From Tubulanus polymorphus (Eukaryota; Nemertea; Palaeonemertea; Tubulaniformes; Tubulanidae), in assembly GCF_964204645.1 (NCBI RefSeq), contig NC_134035.1:9858501-9922500 (forward strand): a DNA stretch of 64,000 nucleotides. The letters are read 5' to 3'. The translations under genes and the position numbers were made by a program. Shown here piece after piece: positions 10,163 to 23,170 of this stretch (its first letter is position 1; each line of letters opens with the position of its first letter). The notes beneath the pieces were generated by a model. It was not told the DNA's origin and searched no databases. It worked only from the letters and a program-made list of their open reading frames with translations.

Positions 10163-13100
10163 ATGTCGATACCTGTGAAATCAGTTCCGATTCAGTCGAC
10201 GGCTGGAGCAATCCCGATCAAAAATGAAAAAGGTATTGCCATCTTTCTCAACGTCAACGAATCATCAATTAACATTTTATTGCACAGTTAGGGTTCATAC
10301 AATGTCTCACAGAAAATCCCCTGAGCTTAAACTCGCACTCAAAGATCCGATTCCATCTTTTCTGATTCATTCTGAAGAACGTTCATATCACATCATGAGG
10401 TCGAAATGAAGTTTTATTGATCGAATTCTAAATTTGAAAAAGATTTGCGTATCAAATTTTTATTTGGAAGTAGTTATTTTGCCGGATCCGGTTACGGTCC
10501 ACAAAAAGTTATTTGAGATGTCACCTCACTCAAAATCAGCCAATCAGAAATGATTTAGGCATACGGTGAAATAACTTTTTTTGTACCGGATCCGGCAAAA
10601 TAACCACTCCCTTTTTATTTTGGATAGCCTTCAAGAATATGACATCATAATTCAGTTTTTGTATTGTTATTCAGGAGACACGATTATGCAAAAGGTGAAA
10701 GTCAGCAGATACGTTTCAGGGAAAAGGTAAACAATCTTTGATTCGATAGATTTCGAGCGTCCCTAAACCTGTTACCAATAAAACTTGGAAATATTACATC
10801 GATGCGGATTTAATGTGATATTTCAGGCCGGACTACGCGCCGGTAGATTCTAGCGACGATGAAGAAGATGAATTTGGATTCACGACGAAAAATAAACAAC
10901 CACAGCTGAAAACGGAGGCTGAATTAGACGACCCTCGTTTGAGGCGTCTACTGAAGAAACACATCAGCGATGATGAAGACGAAGATGAAGACAGGTAGGG
11001 TACTCTACTTTCAGCCATTACTTCAATTTCGGTCGTCAAATTAATTGAGCTATTTACTATTTCACGTGATTCGAGATTCAAAGAAAATCTTAAGACTTTT
11101 TATTGTAGATGTCACCTGTTTTCTGAGAGTGTCTTAGATAATCCTACTGTATACAAGGCACTTCAGAAATTCATAATTCTATGCTATCTATTGATTCTTT
11201 GAATTGAAATCATGGGTTACAAACTGATTACCGTGAAAGAGTTTTCAGAAAAGTTGTGAATTACAAAATTCAAAAAAGGAGATTTTCTCTAATAAGAACA
11301 CCATGTCGAAATAAATAACAGGTTCCCTACGACCCCACGATTCCTTAATAACTCCTTCAAAATGGAAAATGCATTTAAAGGTGCTTGAAACTCATTCAAT
11401 TTGATCAAAATGCCAAAAACTCCTTTAAAACTTTTATAATTATTTTTTACCCAACTAGGCGCTTACCAAATTAGAAAGAGTAGGAATCTGCTTACGAAAC
11501 CACCAAAATAACAGTTAAGGAGGAGTCTCCTATAATCGGGATAAAAAGTGATGCAGACGCTTCCTTGAAATTTTCTCCTTATATTCCCGGAATGATCCTG
11601 ATTATATTGATGTTGATATTTTGTAGGGTCAGTCGTCACCGGCGTATTCGAGAACCAGAAATTCTCGCCAATTCCGACGACGACGAAGATACCGCTGTAA
11701 AAGTAGAGCAAGACGACAACGACGATGAACGCGTGGAGCCGGATGACGACGAGGAACGGGACGATGAGAGAGACGATGAAAAGATGGTCGTAGAACGCGG
11801 TCGAACGTCGGTGCGTTACCGCGGCGATGCGGCGTCGGAGAGCAGCGACGAAGGAGAAGACGAAGAGGAATTAGACGACGAGGAAATCGAGCGTCGACGA
11901 AACGCTCTCCGATTGCGAGCGAAACAAAAAAATGAAGAGGTAGAAATTCAAACAATCTTGTTTAAAACCCTTTCAGCGCTGACTAATTTATACCTGAGAA
12001 AGTGCTGGAGATAATTTGAAAATTGAGAAGAATTCCACCCGATTGTGTTGAATATCAGGTATACCACTATATCGCGTCTACACCACGGATTTATCTACTC
12101 CTGCATAGAAAATCAGGGAGTTCTAATTCCTCTTGAAAATCAGGGAAAAGTTGGGGGTGGGGAATTTGAAATTTTAGTGCGACTTGTTGTCCTCGTTGAT
12201 GGGTTGCACAAGTAACCTCTTGAGAAGAAACTGCCCCACTGTTGAGATACCCAGTATTAATCAGGGAATTTTCTGTCAGTGGTCTGGGAAATATCAGGAT
12301 CCTTAATCCGTAAGAAAGAGCTGGTTTGACGTAACGTTAAACGGGAAAGAGGAAATTAAGACGTTTATTGAGTCATTGATGTTGTAGGAATTGATGGACG
12401 TCGAAGATGAGAAATCGGAAGGGGAATCGGAGGAAGAATCGTCGGAATACGAGGAATACAGCGATTCCGAAGAAGAAGAGAATCCAAGGCTGAAACCTGT
12501 ATTCGTACGAAAGTATGTGTGAAAAATTCACTTTCTGTCAAGAATGTCACTGAGATCCCCTGAAATTTCATTGTGTCCTTCAAGTGAAAATGGTTGGGTG
12601 AAAGTAAACCTAAGATCCCCTTAAAGGTCTCAAAACTTGGAGGTCTTTTAGGTAGCAAGGATTTCTATACGTGGTAATCAGAAACGTTGATAGCACTCGG
12701 CCTAAAATTTAATCATAATTCTACAGTTAAGTGTATTATATACAGGTAAAATTAAACACCCCCGAAACATAAGACCTTAAGACCTAAGAGGGTTTGGGTA
12801 GCAAGGATTTCTGTATGAGAAATTTCAATAGTGCTTGATGTGAAATTCAATGATTATTTTTCTTCAGAAAAGACCGAATAACCATCCAGGAACGCGACAG
12901 GCAATTGAAGAAACAGAGAGATCTCGAAATCGAAGTAAAGAAGATGGCGGAAGATCGACGAAGACAAACGTTACGAGTAAGTCTTCACGATCTCACGAAA
13001 CCAATCTTAACTCTCCCAAATAATCTGAAAACCCTGAATAAATACTTTTTTGGCCAAGTGGACCCAGTTCAACAGGATCTAGGATTCTTAGAAGGGGATG

Positions 13101-15817
13101 GACCTGAAAATTGGAATGGGCACTTAATTTGAGAAGGGCAGATTTGGCAATGCGAGGGCTGCAAGCACGAACATTTCTAAGGGGTCTGTTAGCCTCACTC
13201 AAGGATCAATTAAGGACAAAAAGGACTTTCTGACCTTTTATCACGGCCCATTTGGATTTATTTTTCGTCTTTTTGAAATTTTCTTCGCAAAATAGATTTC
13301 TAGACTTTTTGGGTGGCACATTTGAATTTTGAAGGATGACCTGATCCACCCCCTAAATCCGCCCTTGACTTACCTGGGTTGAAATTTGACTGAAGAGTGT
13401 ACTCATCGAAAATGAACTACGGTAATTTTAACTCATAGTTTATGTCAGCTCACAACACTGTGGAATTGGATCCTGGGGCCGGTTGCATAGTCATGGCTTA
13501 GACTTAAAACAGTCTAAGACCAACTAAGTTCTATAGTCAATCTAACAACTTAAGACAAGTCTTAAGATTTAAGACCACTTTTGGATTTACGTCATGACTG
13601 TGCAACCGGCCCCCTGATAATTTGAAGTCGATCTTCGAACAGTGTTCACTTCTCCGTTTGATTTTGTCTTCAAGATCGTCGAGGATGAATTGAAGAAAGA
13701 ATTAGAGGAGGCTCGTAATACCGAGGAGGCGTGCGACGCGTTGATCACCGATGAAGAGAACGATGAAGAGGAATACGAGGCGTGGAAGGTCAGAGAACTG
13801 AAGAGGATCAAACGCGATCGAGAGGAGCGTGAAGCGTACGTATCTGAAAGACTTAATTCTAATAACTTTTTTTAATAAATTTTTCTTAACTTAAAACAAA
13901 TGAGTATTGACACTGACCTGAAAAACCTTGACGATTCCAAGTTATCAGAAAAATCTAGAAAAAATCTTAAATTACCTAAATCCTTGAAAACTTGGGGTAT
14001 TTGGATAATGTTTGTTGACCATGTTTCTTTGACAGTATGCGATTTAATGAAAAATTAGAATGTAACATTTTTAATAATCAGGGAAACTCAGGGGATTAGT
14101 AAATTGCTGGAAAGTGGCCATTCTGTTTAACTTTTATTTGAAAATCAGGTTTGAATCCTTGCCGGGGAGAGGATGGCCTCTTAAAACTCTAGTGGATAAT
14201 TTACTTTGCATTAACAACTGTAAATATTGTGCCACGAGAGACTGTTTAGGGGTCTTAATTCAGAACAGGGAAGAAAATTGAAATTGATGAAATATTTTTA
14301 CTGCTACAGAATCGAAAAAGAAAAGATAGATATCGAACAAATTCACAATATGACGGAAGAGGAACGACGAAACGAGTTCCGCGTGAATCCGAAAACGATT
14401 ACGAATAAATCGGTGAAAGGAAAATACAAATTCTTACAGAAATACTATCACCGTGGTGCATTCTATTTGGTAAGTATTGCGGGACTGGTGATTAACTTTG
14501 GTCAGTACGGCTCCTTAAAAACTCCGAACAGAAAATGCTTACTGAAGGTGCTTGAATCTCCTTTAATTGGAATAAGATACCTGTAATTTTGAGAAATAGG
14601 TTATTAGTAATTTTCGTCTAGTTTCATAGTTGTACATTAAACTACCACTAAATCGGTACAGTTAGGACCAGGAGTTTTTTTACTCAAGTAGGCAGTTACC
14701 AAATTAGAAACTGAGTTTAGATTGTGTTAAGGATAAAAATTTGCTTACAAAACCACCAAATTAACGGTTTACCGAGATAAACAGTACCGATTTAGGAGGA
14801 GTCTATTGTAATTGGGATATTAAAGTGATGCGAACGCTTCCTCGAGATTTTCTCCTTTGAAACTCCTTGAAAACTCCTTATATCCAGGAATGATTGATCT
14901 GTAGGGAACCTGTTAACCCCTCTCTCGGGTTTCAATTGATCGTTAACATTTTCTTATTGTGTTGTTATTTACAGGATAACGATGATACCGTGTATAAACG
15001 TGATTATTCGTCGGCTACGCTCGAAGATCACTTCGATAAAACTATTTTACCCAAAGTCATGCAGGTAAATAAGTATACCCGGCTATACGCAACAGAACGC
15101 TGTTATGTATTAGGGAAATTGGGGAATCCTGGATTTAGTTATTATCCCTCTGCTGGAAAAATCAGGGAATTCTGACTCTTTTCTTGAAAATCAGGGAAAA
15201 ATTGTGGAATTTGAATTGTTGGTGTCGAGGGTACCAGGAACTTCTTGATAGTGAATACATTGGAGGAGCATCTTCAAGACCCTTGTTTTGCAACATGAAT
15301 ATCATACTTATAATATATGTGTCCTTCATCCTTTCGTTTTGTACAATTCTGTTAAAATTCAAGGAAAAAGTTAAGTTATTATTAGTTATAAGTTAGTTAA
15401 AGTGCGAATACTTCAGTAATTTCAATATATCCTAAATCTTGTCTCTACTAAGAGTGTTACCCTTGAGTAGGAAAAGTTTAAGCGCAAGTTTATTTTGAAT
15501 TGTTGTCCTCATTGAATACACGAAGGAACCAATAGCAATTACACCAATAATTTGCGAGTTAAACCTTTTTGTGAAACTGGGCGCAGTAAGCAAAATCTAA
15601 ATCATTCAGATGATGAAACTCAGTTTCTGTCTCGTTTCAGGTCAAAAACTTCGGTCGTTCGGGACGTACGAAGTACACACATCTCGTCGATCAGGATACG
15701 ACATGTTTCGATTCTCCGTGGGTCGCCGATACGGCTCAAAATCTGAAATTCCAAATGGCTAAAGGCGGCGGAATGAAACAGCACTTCGATCGACCGTCCG
15801 TTAAAAAACGTAAATAA
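10163..15817 (+). CDS. MFAP1: Microfibrillar-associated protein 1, spliceosomal protein
   Basis: MFAP1 is a B-complex spliceosome component that contacts PRPF38 and the tri-snRNP, despite its extracellular name. Ten exons: 10163-10232, 10675-10726, 10827-10994, 11627-11939, 12388-12512, 12868-12976, 13675-13835, 14310-14469, 14975-15064 and 15641-15817, encoding 474 residues (human 439). Hallmarks in order: [28 protein letters not shown], long acidic tracts around residues 60-190, [83 protein letters not shown] and [19 protein letters not shown], ending in KKRK. No residue of the conserved C-terminal block is missing. Introns hold miniature elements at 10467-10610 and 13475-13615 and copies of families B and E. 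Confidence 0.96.
10467..10610. repeat. MITE-like inverted repeat with GCCGGATCCGGT core
   Basis: The left end ggttattttgccggatccggt-like sequence is repeated inverted at the right end (accggatccggcaaaataac). The stem continues inward through acaaaaagttattt and aaataactttttttgt. About 144 bp, in intron 1 of MFAP1, no coding capacity. Confidence 0.75.
13475..13615. repeat. MITE-like element, family D
   Basis: Terminal inverted repeats GGGGCCGGTTGCATAGTCATG and its near-inverse catgactgtgcaaccggcccc enclose about 100 bp rich in cttaagac/gtcttaag. It lies in the MFAP1 intron just before exon 7. Related sequence occurs near 45210-45330 and 7850-7930. Confidence 0.8.
14470..14915. repeat. Dispersed element, family B, in an MFAP1 intron
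   Basis: Carries the family B markers: runs of ctccttaaaaactcc, the central aggaggagtcta/cggtacag segment, aagtgatgc and the terminal gtagggaacctg. It fills most of the intron between exons 8 and 9. Confidence 0.6.
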
Positions 15818-15950
15818 GTTACGGATTGTTACGTAACAACAATACGAGTCGATGCATTTGAAAAAGAACTGATTGTGTGCGTATATGAGTGAAGAAGAGT
15901 AGATATTATGATTCCGATCTGTGTCTTTATGTATTTACTGTAAATAGATT

Positions 15951-15973
15951 AATAAAATTATTGAATAAATAAA
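15951..15973 (+). terminator. MFAP1 polyadenylation signals
   Basis: AATAAA occurs at 15951-15956, 15964-15969 and 15968-15973, about 135-155 bp after the MFAP1 stop. This gives a short 3' UTR. Confidence 0.75.
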
Positions 15974-16152
15974 GGATTTTTGTACGGATTGAATATTATT
16001 TTCGAGGAATCTTTCAAGTGAGGGCAACAGACTGAAGTCTTTGTCTCCTAGTTAAGTAGTTTTTTCACTTCAAAAGAGATTAGATAAGTCTACTGTAGTT
16101 ACCGTTTATCAACATGAAGTATAGAGACGATAAATATCTTATAGAGAAAACG

Positions 16153-16158
16153 TTTATT
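16153..16158 (-). terminator. RFWD3 polyadenylation signal
   Basis: tttatt on the plus strand is AATAAA on the minus strand, 124 bp past the RFWD3 stop. MFAP1 and RFWD3 therefore converge with only about 180 bp between their signals. Confidence 0.6.
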
Positions 16159-16281
16159 CAGCTGAATCTATTTACAAATACTGTTTATGCATGCAAATCA
16201 CATAAACTATCATTATCACAGACGCGAGAATTTATAAATGCTTAATTATTGAATCGGGAAAAAAAATCATCGATCGACGAA

Positions 16282-19200
16282 TCAAGTCCATTTGAACACT
16301 CGTAGATTGCGTTCGGTAAGAGAAGCTAAAAAGTGTTGATTGTTGAGAGTGTACGCGCAGCTTTGAAGAACCGGTACGCCTCCGTTATCTAACCTCTGTA
16401 TTATTTCTCCGGTGCTCGCGTCCCAAATAAACGACTACGAAATATAAAATATATTTCTCATTAGAATCGCGGTAATTCGAATATAAACAGGCAAGGATCC
16501 AGGAAAATTGGAAGGCCAGGCTCGAAAGGTCCAGAAGAAAAGATAATTCAAAGTATCTGAGGGGTCGGTGAAAGTGACTTGCTAGGCTCAGATTCTTAAA
16601 CTGGCATCGCATGAAGTAGATTTCCCTTGACTAATGGTTCAATAGATTTCCCTTGACTAATGGTTCAAAAGTAGACCCAGCCGGCTGCCTATCCTACCCT
16701 GAACATTACTTTTCTTTAAAACTATGATCAAGTTAACCATAGCCAACTGATAGCTATAGGAATGAAATGATTACAAATTCTATCGCAGTTTACAAAATGA
16801 CCCGGCCGCTGCGGAGAAACAAGGTTTCATTTTTTCAGCCTTTTACGTACGTGACGAAAGTTGGAAAATAGCTTAACCCTTTCAGTGCTGACTAATCAAT
16901 ACCCTATAGTGCTGGAGATAATTTGAAAATTTTGAAAAATTCCACCCTAGTGTGTTGAATAATGGGAATACCACTATAGTGCGTATACACCACAGCGCGG
17001 TGTATCGTTAGTGACTAACAGTTCACTATGTTTGACAGGTGCTGCCATTTTCAAGAGAGTTGATTACATCAATACACCGCAGTGCGGTGTACTAGAAAAA
17101 TCCATAACCGATTCATACACTGCACTGCAGTGTAGACGCACTGAAAGGGTTAATGTTGCGTACGTATTTCATGAATGAACGCTCTACGATACAAACCTTT
17201 CCCGATGCTTCGTCACCCGCACAAACTAACAGGTGACCGTCGATTACCGGATGACTGTAAATCGTAGATCGCGACAACAGTTTCATCGTGCTCCCTCCGT
17301 ACAACGTTTTCACCGTCGCGCACTGCCATATCAAATCGTCGTCGTCGTTATCGTGTAAGTTTAACTTCGTCCTCTGCATCGAACAAACCTGCGATACACA
17401 TTTTACTTCATTAAAACCCTTTCAGTGCCGACTAACCATTGTGCTCGAGGTAGTTTTAATAAAGATTTCTAGAAATTCCACCCCAGTGTGTTGAATAAAG
17501 GGTTAACTGAACTGACAGGAAACATTTCCAAATTATCGAAATGATGACTCACAGTGAGTAAAATTAACTGGAAATACACAAATTGGGAGTAAAAAATAGT
17601 GATGACTTTAGTAATGTTACAAATCATGTCATGGCAAGTGAATTTGACTGTATCATTTTCAATAACAGTAGGTGCTTTTTGAAAATACGAATCCCAGCAG
17701 GAAGTCGATAATCGAACAGGTCAAAATTTTCAGTTTAATATGTGCTTGTATTAAAAGCTCCTGTCAAAGCTCATTTGTAGGACAGACTGTTGTTCAATCG
17801 GGAAAACTACCTCATGTCTGACGGATGGTGCAGTGGACATTGGTCGAAATGATCCTAATAGTGTCTTAGTCGACGGATCCAGAGCTAAACTCGTCATTGA
17901 ACCTAGAATGAAATACAACACACAAATCAGAATTCCTTCAAATCTATAAACAATAGCTAAAAAGAGTGCTCCACTGACCTTCCAATGCTAAAATATGAAT
18001 TTTGTAATCGTTTTCTTCCTTGGTTTCAAAAAATGAAGTGGAATCTAACTGTCCAACTAACAGTCCACCAGGACTAAAAATACAAAAGCACCCCATATCC
18101 ATAAAGCGCGGTTATCTGAACCGATTCAGGACCTAGTTCCAAAGTTCTGAGTTGAGATTTGACCTTAACAGTGAACTCATTCAAAATGTACTAACTAATT
18201 TCAACTCTAACTCACTGTTAACTCTAACTTACAGAACTGTTGAACTAGACTCAGGTTGTTTTCAGGTCATTATTCTGCTAAAATCTATTCGTGATAGCGA
18301 GTCCCTATTGGCTCAGTGTATTCTTTTATAATACAATTTTGCAGCTTATATTGTTTTATGTAAAGTGTTATGATTCCGTTAAGAGAACGACGCCATATAA
18401 AAATAAACATTATCATTGTTATTATGATTATCATTATTTTCAACTTACGTGATATTTTCGCGGTATTCCATCGGCATGTATTGTAATCCTACGACCGGTT
18501 TACGCGAGCCGTTTGTGTTCAACAATTGAACGTGTTCGGACGTGTTTCGTATGTCATAGACGACGACGGTGCCGTTTGCTAGACCGGCGTACATGTAATT
18601 ACGATCGGCGAGATTCCACGTACAGCTCCACACTCCGCTCGGCGCGTTATAACTGAAATATCATACGGAAAATGTTACAGTTCTATGATGATATACACTC
18701 CTCACTACAAGGTACTGCTAATCATCTTATAAAACCAGGTAGTCACCCTAGGTTGTACCTCACCCTCTGATAAACTGCCCTCCCTGGTTTATGCCCATAC
18801 TCTCTAAACCGCCAAAATTGTTATTTTCTCTGATCCTTGACTGGGATATTTGGCCTCTCAAATATGGAAGCGAATGAACTCAAAGCAGCGGACATTAAAC
18901 ATTTTGTCAGAACACGTTCAAAAAGTGACCGTCCAAACTTGAAATCTGATTCTTTTAGGACTTGTAACACGTTTTAATTGGAAATTAACTACAAACACTG
19001 GACATTATACATTTTAACAGCACACAGTACAAAAACTGATCGGCAAGACTTCACGCTAATGACGATTGTTTGAATGGGTGATTGTTTGGAGGGGTGGTTC
19101 CTGGTGGCTGCAGATTATGTAATGACCTCAATCCGTTGGAGAGAGTTTTATACATCTAATGTCTACTTACGTTTGAACGACGGTGTTGCTGATTAGACTG

Positions 19201-22200
19201 GTTAGTTTAACAGTTTTATCCAGCGATCCCGACAATAATAAACTGTCGTGACTGAGTGGATGTACAGCTATATCGCGTATAGAGTTCTGATGCACGGCTG
19301 TGTACTGAGTGGCGCGTAAATCTAAACAGCTTACCTGTAATATAGACAGAATGATGAAATCAACTCAGAGACCCACAATAAATCACTGAAGATGGGTAAA
19401 AACAACAGTCTAGATAATTTACATTATTAATCTACACAATATCGCAGGCCTTTTATATAGTCATGGTAGCCACTTTCGGCCCAGTCACAAATCCTGAAGT
19501 TTTCGATGCAATTACACAAAATTCCCTGAGTAAATCAGAGAAATTTCTAGGTTTCAAATGTTACGATTCATTTTTCATTGAACTATGTATTGATAAAGAA
19601 ACATACAGTCAATAGCATTATCCAAATTGCTTTCCAAGTTTTCCAGGTTTTTGGTAAAATCTGTCAAATTCCCAAAAGTTTTGTCTGATTTTTTTTTAGA
19701 ATTTTCTGACTCCCTGAGTTTTCAAGGATTTTCAGGTGAGTGGCCACCCTGAGTCATATATAAACATCCCATATCATCATCTCTAGCTGCTTATTTAAAT
19801 TTTGAGTCAATTTAATTCATTTTACTTTTTGGATTCCGTATCCAGGGAATAGTGGATTAGCCGAAGGTTTAGAGATCACCAGCGCGCCGATCTGTCCGCA
19901 AAACGTCATCACGCGGCAATTTCCGGCCCGAGATATTTCAATAGTTCGTTCCAATAGGTAGCACTGTTTGGCGGTAGCTTGCTGCTGGTTGGGTTGAGCG
20001 TTATGGGGTGTTCCGCCAGCAGGCGCATTGTTCAAAGCAACTCCCGACCTGAAACGTATAGACAATCATCGTGAATTGAATAAACATTGTCTCGACGGAA
20101 CCTAGCCGAAATTTTAACTCTGCCTGACGAAATTTATAGGTAAGGTTGACTTGTTTCTAAACAGTAATGATACATGGCGAATTCATCGCACAACACAAGT
20201 TGCCTTTTACTACTAAAGCAGATTATCGTCTGTCATTCTATGGAGTGTGTTGTCTCTTTAATTTCGTATATTTTTAACATTTCATATTTTGAGCGTATAT
20301 CCTTTGTACAATTTGTCTAACATGTTATTATTGCTTTGGACATAAAGATATACCTTAATCCGGTAAATTGTTGTAATATCTAAGTTTTCACATTCAAGCG
20401 AACAAATTTCTGGTTAATCATTGAACAGGAGTTTCATATATCAGGGTGGCCACTTTCCGCCCATTAACAAATTCCCGGAGATTTCCCCGATTTTCCCATG
20501 CGATTACACAAAATTCCCTGAGTAAATCAGGGAAATTTCTAGATTTAAAATGCTACAATTCATTCATTTTCAATGGTATCATGTACTGAGAAAGAAACAC
20601 ACAGTCAACAGCATTATTTGAATTCCCCGAGTTTTCCAGGTGAGCAGCCACCCTGTTTAATGTAAGTTCTACGAGATTTATGTCCGTCATTTGTAATAGT
20701 ACGTACTCTCTGAGGTTTGTAAGTTGTTGCTGTCTCGTATCCAACTGTTCTTTCAATCGTCTGCACTCATCGATCATCATCTGATACTGAACGCGAGACT
20801 GCGCGGCCTCCATTTCCGCGCGACGTCGAGCCTCGCGTTCTTTCTCTAAATCGGCTACAGCTCGGTCTCTATCGGTCGTATCTAACGCCTACAATTATCG
20901 AAAACACAGGCTTGAAAAAAATATCTCAAATTCATTCAAAACAATAGGACAGGCTACGCTAAAACCTACCCGTACTGACTTGGCGTATATAACACGGATG
21001 TCTTTACGAGTAGCTTTACTGTTACAATGCGGACACCTGCTTCCCTGACCTTGTAACCATTTCTCGATACAACTGCAACAAACAATTCAACAATTATAAT
21101 ATCTATCGATTAATTTGTGAGGCCAGTTTTCTGTGTTATTTGACCTAAGACCCAAATGGGCTACCAGTATGTTCCGCCAAAATTAAGCCAACTTTCGCAG
21201 AAAAACAAATCCGGCCAAGGGGAAATAATGCAGTGCGATAGTGAGAATATTTATGAAATATTTTCAAACCTTAATCCGAATAGATGTCCACACTTTAATG
21301 AACATATCCTGTGTTCACCGGAGGTCGACCACGACTCAAAACATATCGGGCAACACTGAAAACAAATGCATATATACGGGTAAAAGTCAGTAATCATTCC
21401 CTTTAACGACTTCATTAGTTATTGAACAGTAGCTTTGACGCAGGACACTTTTTTTCATTATAGATATTATTGTCGATTATTTACCTCAGAATCGTCATCT
21501 TGTTCAGGAGACAGCATAGCACGAGCAGCGGCTAAAGATGAAGTCTGAACTGGAGTGCTCAATGAACCTGGAGCTGGAGCGCTTGATGGACCTGGAGCTG
21601 GAGCGCTCGATGGACCTGCAGCCGGAGCGCTCGATGGACCTGGAGTGCCCGATGAACTCTGAACAGGGTTCACTGAACCCTGCTGAGCAGGTATATTCTG
21701 TAAAGTTTGAGCGACTGGTTGAATATGATCTGCAGCAGTTGAACCTTCTTCAACTTCCATCGACTGAAACAATCATAAAAAGAAAACACCGAAATAGGAG
21801 CAGTTCAACAATTTTTGTAGACACCATTTTTAACTATTGACCGTCCATCGAAAGGAACAAATTTCACGCAATATTTATTCATTCATACCCTCTCCTGTTC
21901 ATTATCGTTCATTGCATCTTCACCAACAGATGATGAGGAGTCATCATCATCACCGTCAGTATCTTCCTCCTAAAATACGCGTAAGAAACTTATGAAATGC
22001 AAGATTTATATCTTAATCGAGTCAACTTCCAGTGATATTTTTCGAATTTGAAATTCTACTCCCAAACAAGTCCAAGGAAATAGTGGAATATAAGACAGAT
22101 ATTTCAAATAGAAATTCTATTCTTCAGTTTTTAAAGAAATACTGGGCCTGGTTCAGGTTGTGAGTTAAAGTTGACTCAAATCAGTTCAATTTCAAATGTT

Positions 22201-23170
22201 TTATCCCTACAGTCACATCGAACTCAGAACTGTGGAACTGGATCCCCTAAAGAACATATCTAAAGATCTCGAAACGCAATTATGGCATATAGAGAAAAGA
22301 TCTCGAAAAACTTACGGTAGTACTATCGACATCGATGATTTCTACATTAAGACCGACTGCAGGTACGGTAGATACCGGTTGAGTTATGTTTTGAGGTTGT
22401 ACTGCAGCTGTATGCAACGATGACGGCACAAGATTATTCGGCTGATTTTGAGACGACTCGGCCGGACGAGTACTGGTGCTAGGTTGTATCGAACTGCTCA
22501 CGAATACCGGTGCCACTGTAGAACTGCTAGCAACAGGAGGCTGATGCTGCTGCTGCTGTAAGGAAAATGTAGCAGCCGGTCTTATCAAACTGACACCCGC
22601 AGCTCGACGGAGCTGAGATGGCGCCACGAAACTCATCGATTCGCTTAAAACAATTCTCGGAGTCGGTTGGCGCTGGTTTGATGAAGATGGTTCGTTGCAC
22701 GCTACTAGTGTTGGTGAAGGAGCAGCAGGTAAATTTCCCCTAATTGTTATAATTCCTAGACCCCTTTCTCCAAACCGAAAGTTTATCACGTTTCCGCTGT
22801 TGCGTTGACTGTCATCTGCCTAGAAATTTAAAAAGAGAGATGAACTAATCAAAATGAATCATTCGCTCTTCAGAGTTGCTTTCGCTTTTGTGGTCTGTCG
22901 ACTGGGCCACTATAGTCGAACTAAACGAAACCGCATATGGGCCACTATAGTCGAACTAAACGAAACCGCATATCCGTTAGTCGGAACAATATTCCGGAAA
23001 TACTTCGAAAATCAAGCGTATTCGGCTATTAGTTCCCACCACTAGTCGACTAGTGTCAGTGACGAATAAAACCGAATATGGCCCTCGTTGCTTGTGCAGC
23101 CTACCTCTTGCAATTCAGCATTATCCCCAGATTGGTAATTAGAATCTGATGATGAAGAATTATTTTCCAT
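16282..23170 (-). CDS. RFWD3: E3 ubiquitin ligase RFWD3 (RING, coiled coil, WD40)
   Basis: RFWD3 ubiquitylates RPA and RAD51 at stalled forks and during crosslink repair (Fanconi anaemia group W). Fourteen exons, all in frame: 23105-23170, 22316-22819, 21889-21969, 21485-21763, 21270-21355, 20970-21072, 20707-20888, 19826-20048, 19171-19334, 18449-18652, 17979-18073, 17811-17902, 17197-17388 and 16282-16434. They give 807 residues (human 774). Residues 1-310 are disordered and Ser/Pro/Gln rich. The RING starts near residue 311: [41 protein letters not shown] coiled coil (about 375-435) and WD40 repeats follow, with [68 protein letters not shown] and the final [16 protein letters not shown]. 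All RING metal ligands are present. An eight-residue PGPSSAPA repeat in exon 4 is lineage-specific. Confidence 0.96.
16876..17155. repeat. MITE-like element, family E
   Basis: Ends are ttaaccctttcagtgctga and the inverse gcactgaaagggttaa. The interior holds repeated cgcagtgcggtgta-type motifs. It lies in the last RFWD3 intron. Shorter relatives occur at 17417-17507, about 11970-12090 and about 5605-5770. Confidence 0.75.
19463..19758. repeat. Miniature element, family A
   Basis: Starts near tcatggtagccactttcgg and ends gagtggccaccctga. It shares the fccctgag/ttttccagg interior with the other family A copies. It lies in an RFWD3 intron. Confidence 0.65.
20440..20655. repeat. Miniature element, family A
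   Basis: Begins tatcagggtggccactttcc and ends gcagccaccctgt. It lies in an RFWD3 intron, about 50 bp downstream of the donor site of the coiled-coil exon. Confidence 0.65.
21556..21652. repeat. 24-bp coding minisatellite in RFWD3 exon 4
   Basis: Three to four tandem 24-bp units of the type gatggacctggagctgga encode the repeated octapeptide PGPSSAPA on the minus strand. The unit keeps frame and lies in the disordered N-terminal region. Confidence 0.8.
22904..23085. repeat. MITE-like element with internal 35-bp duplication (copy 1)
   Basis: Starts gggccactatagtcgaac and ends ccgaatatggccc (inverted). The first 35 bp are exactly duplicated (22904-22938 and 22939-22973). It lies in the first RFWD3 intron and is related to 23564-23724. 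Confidence 0.75.
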
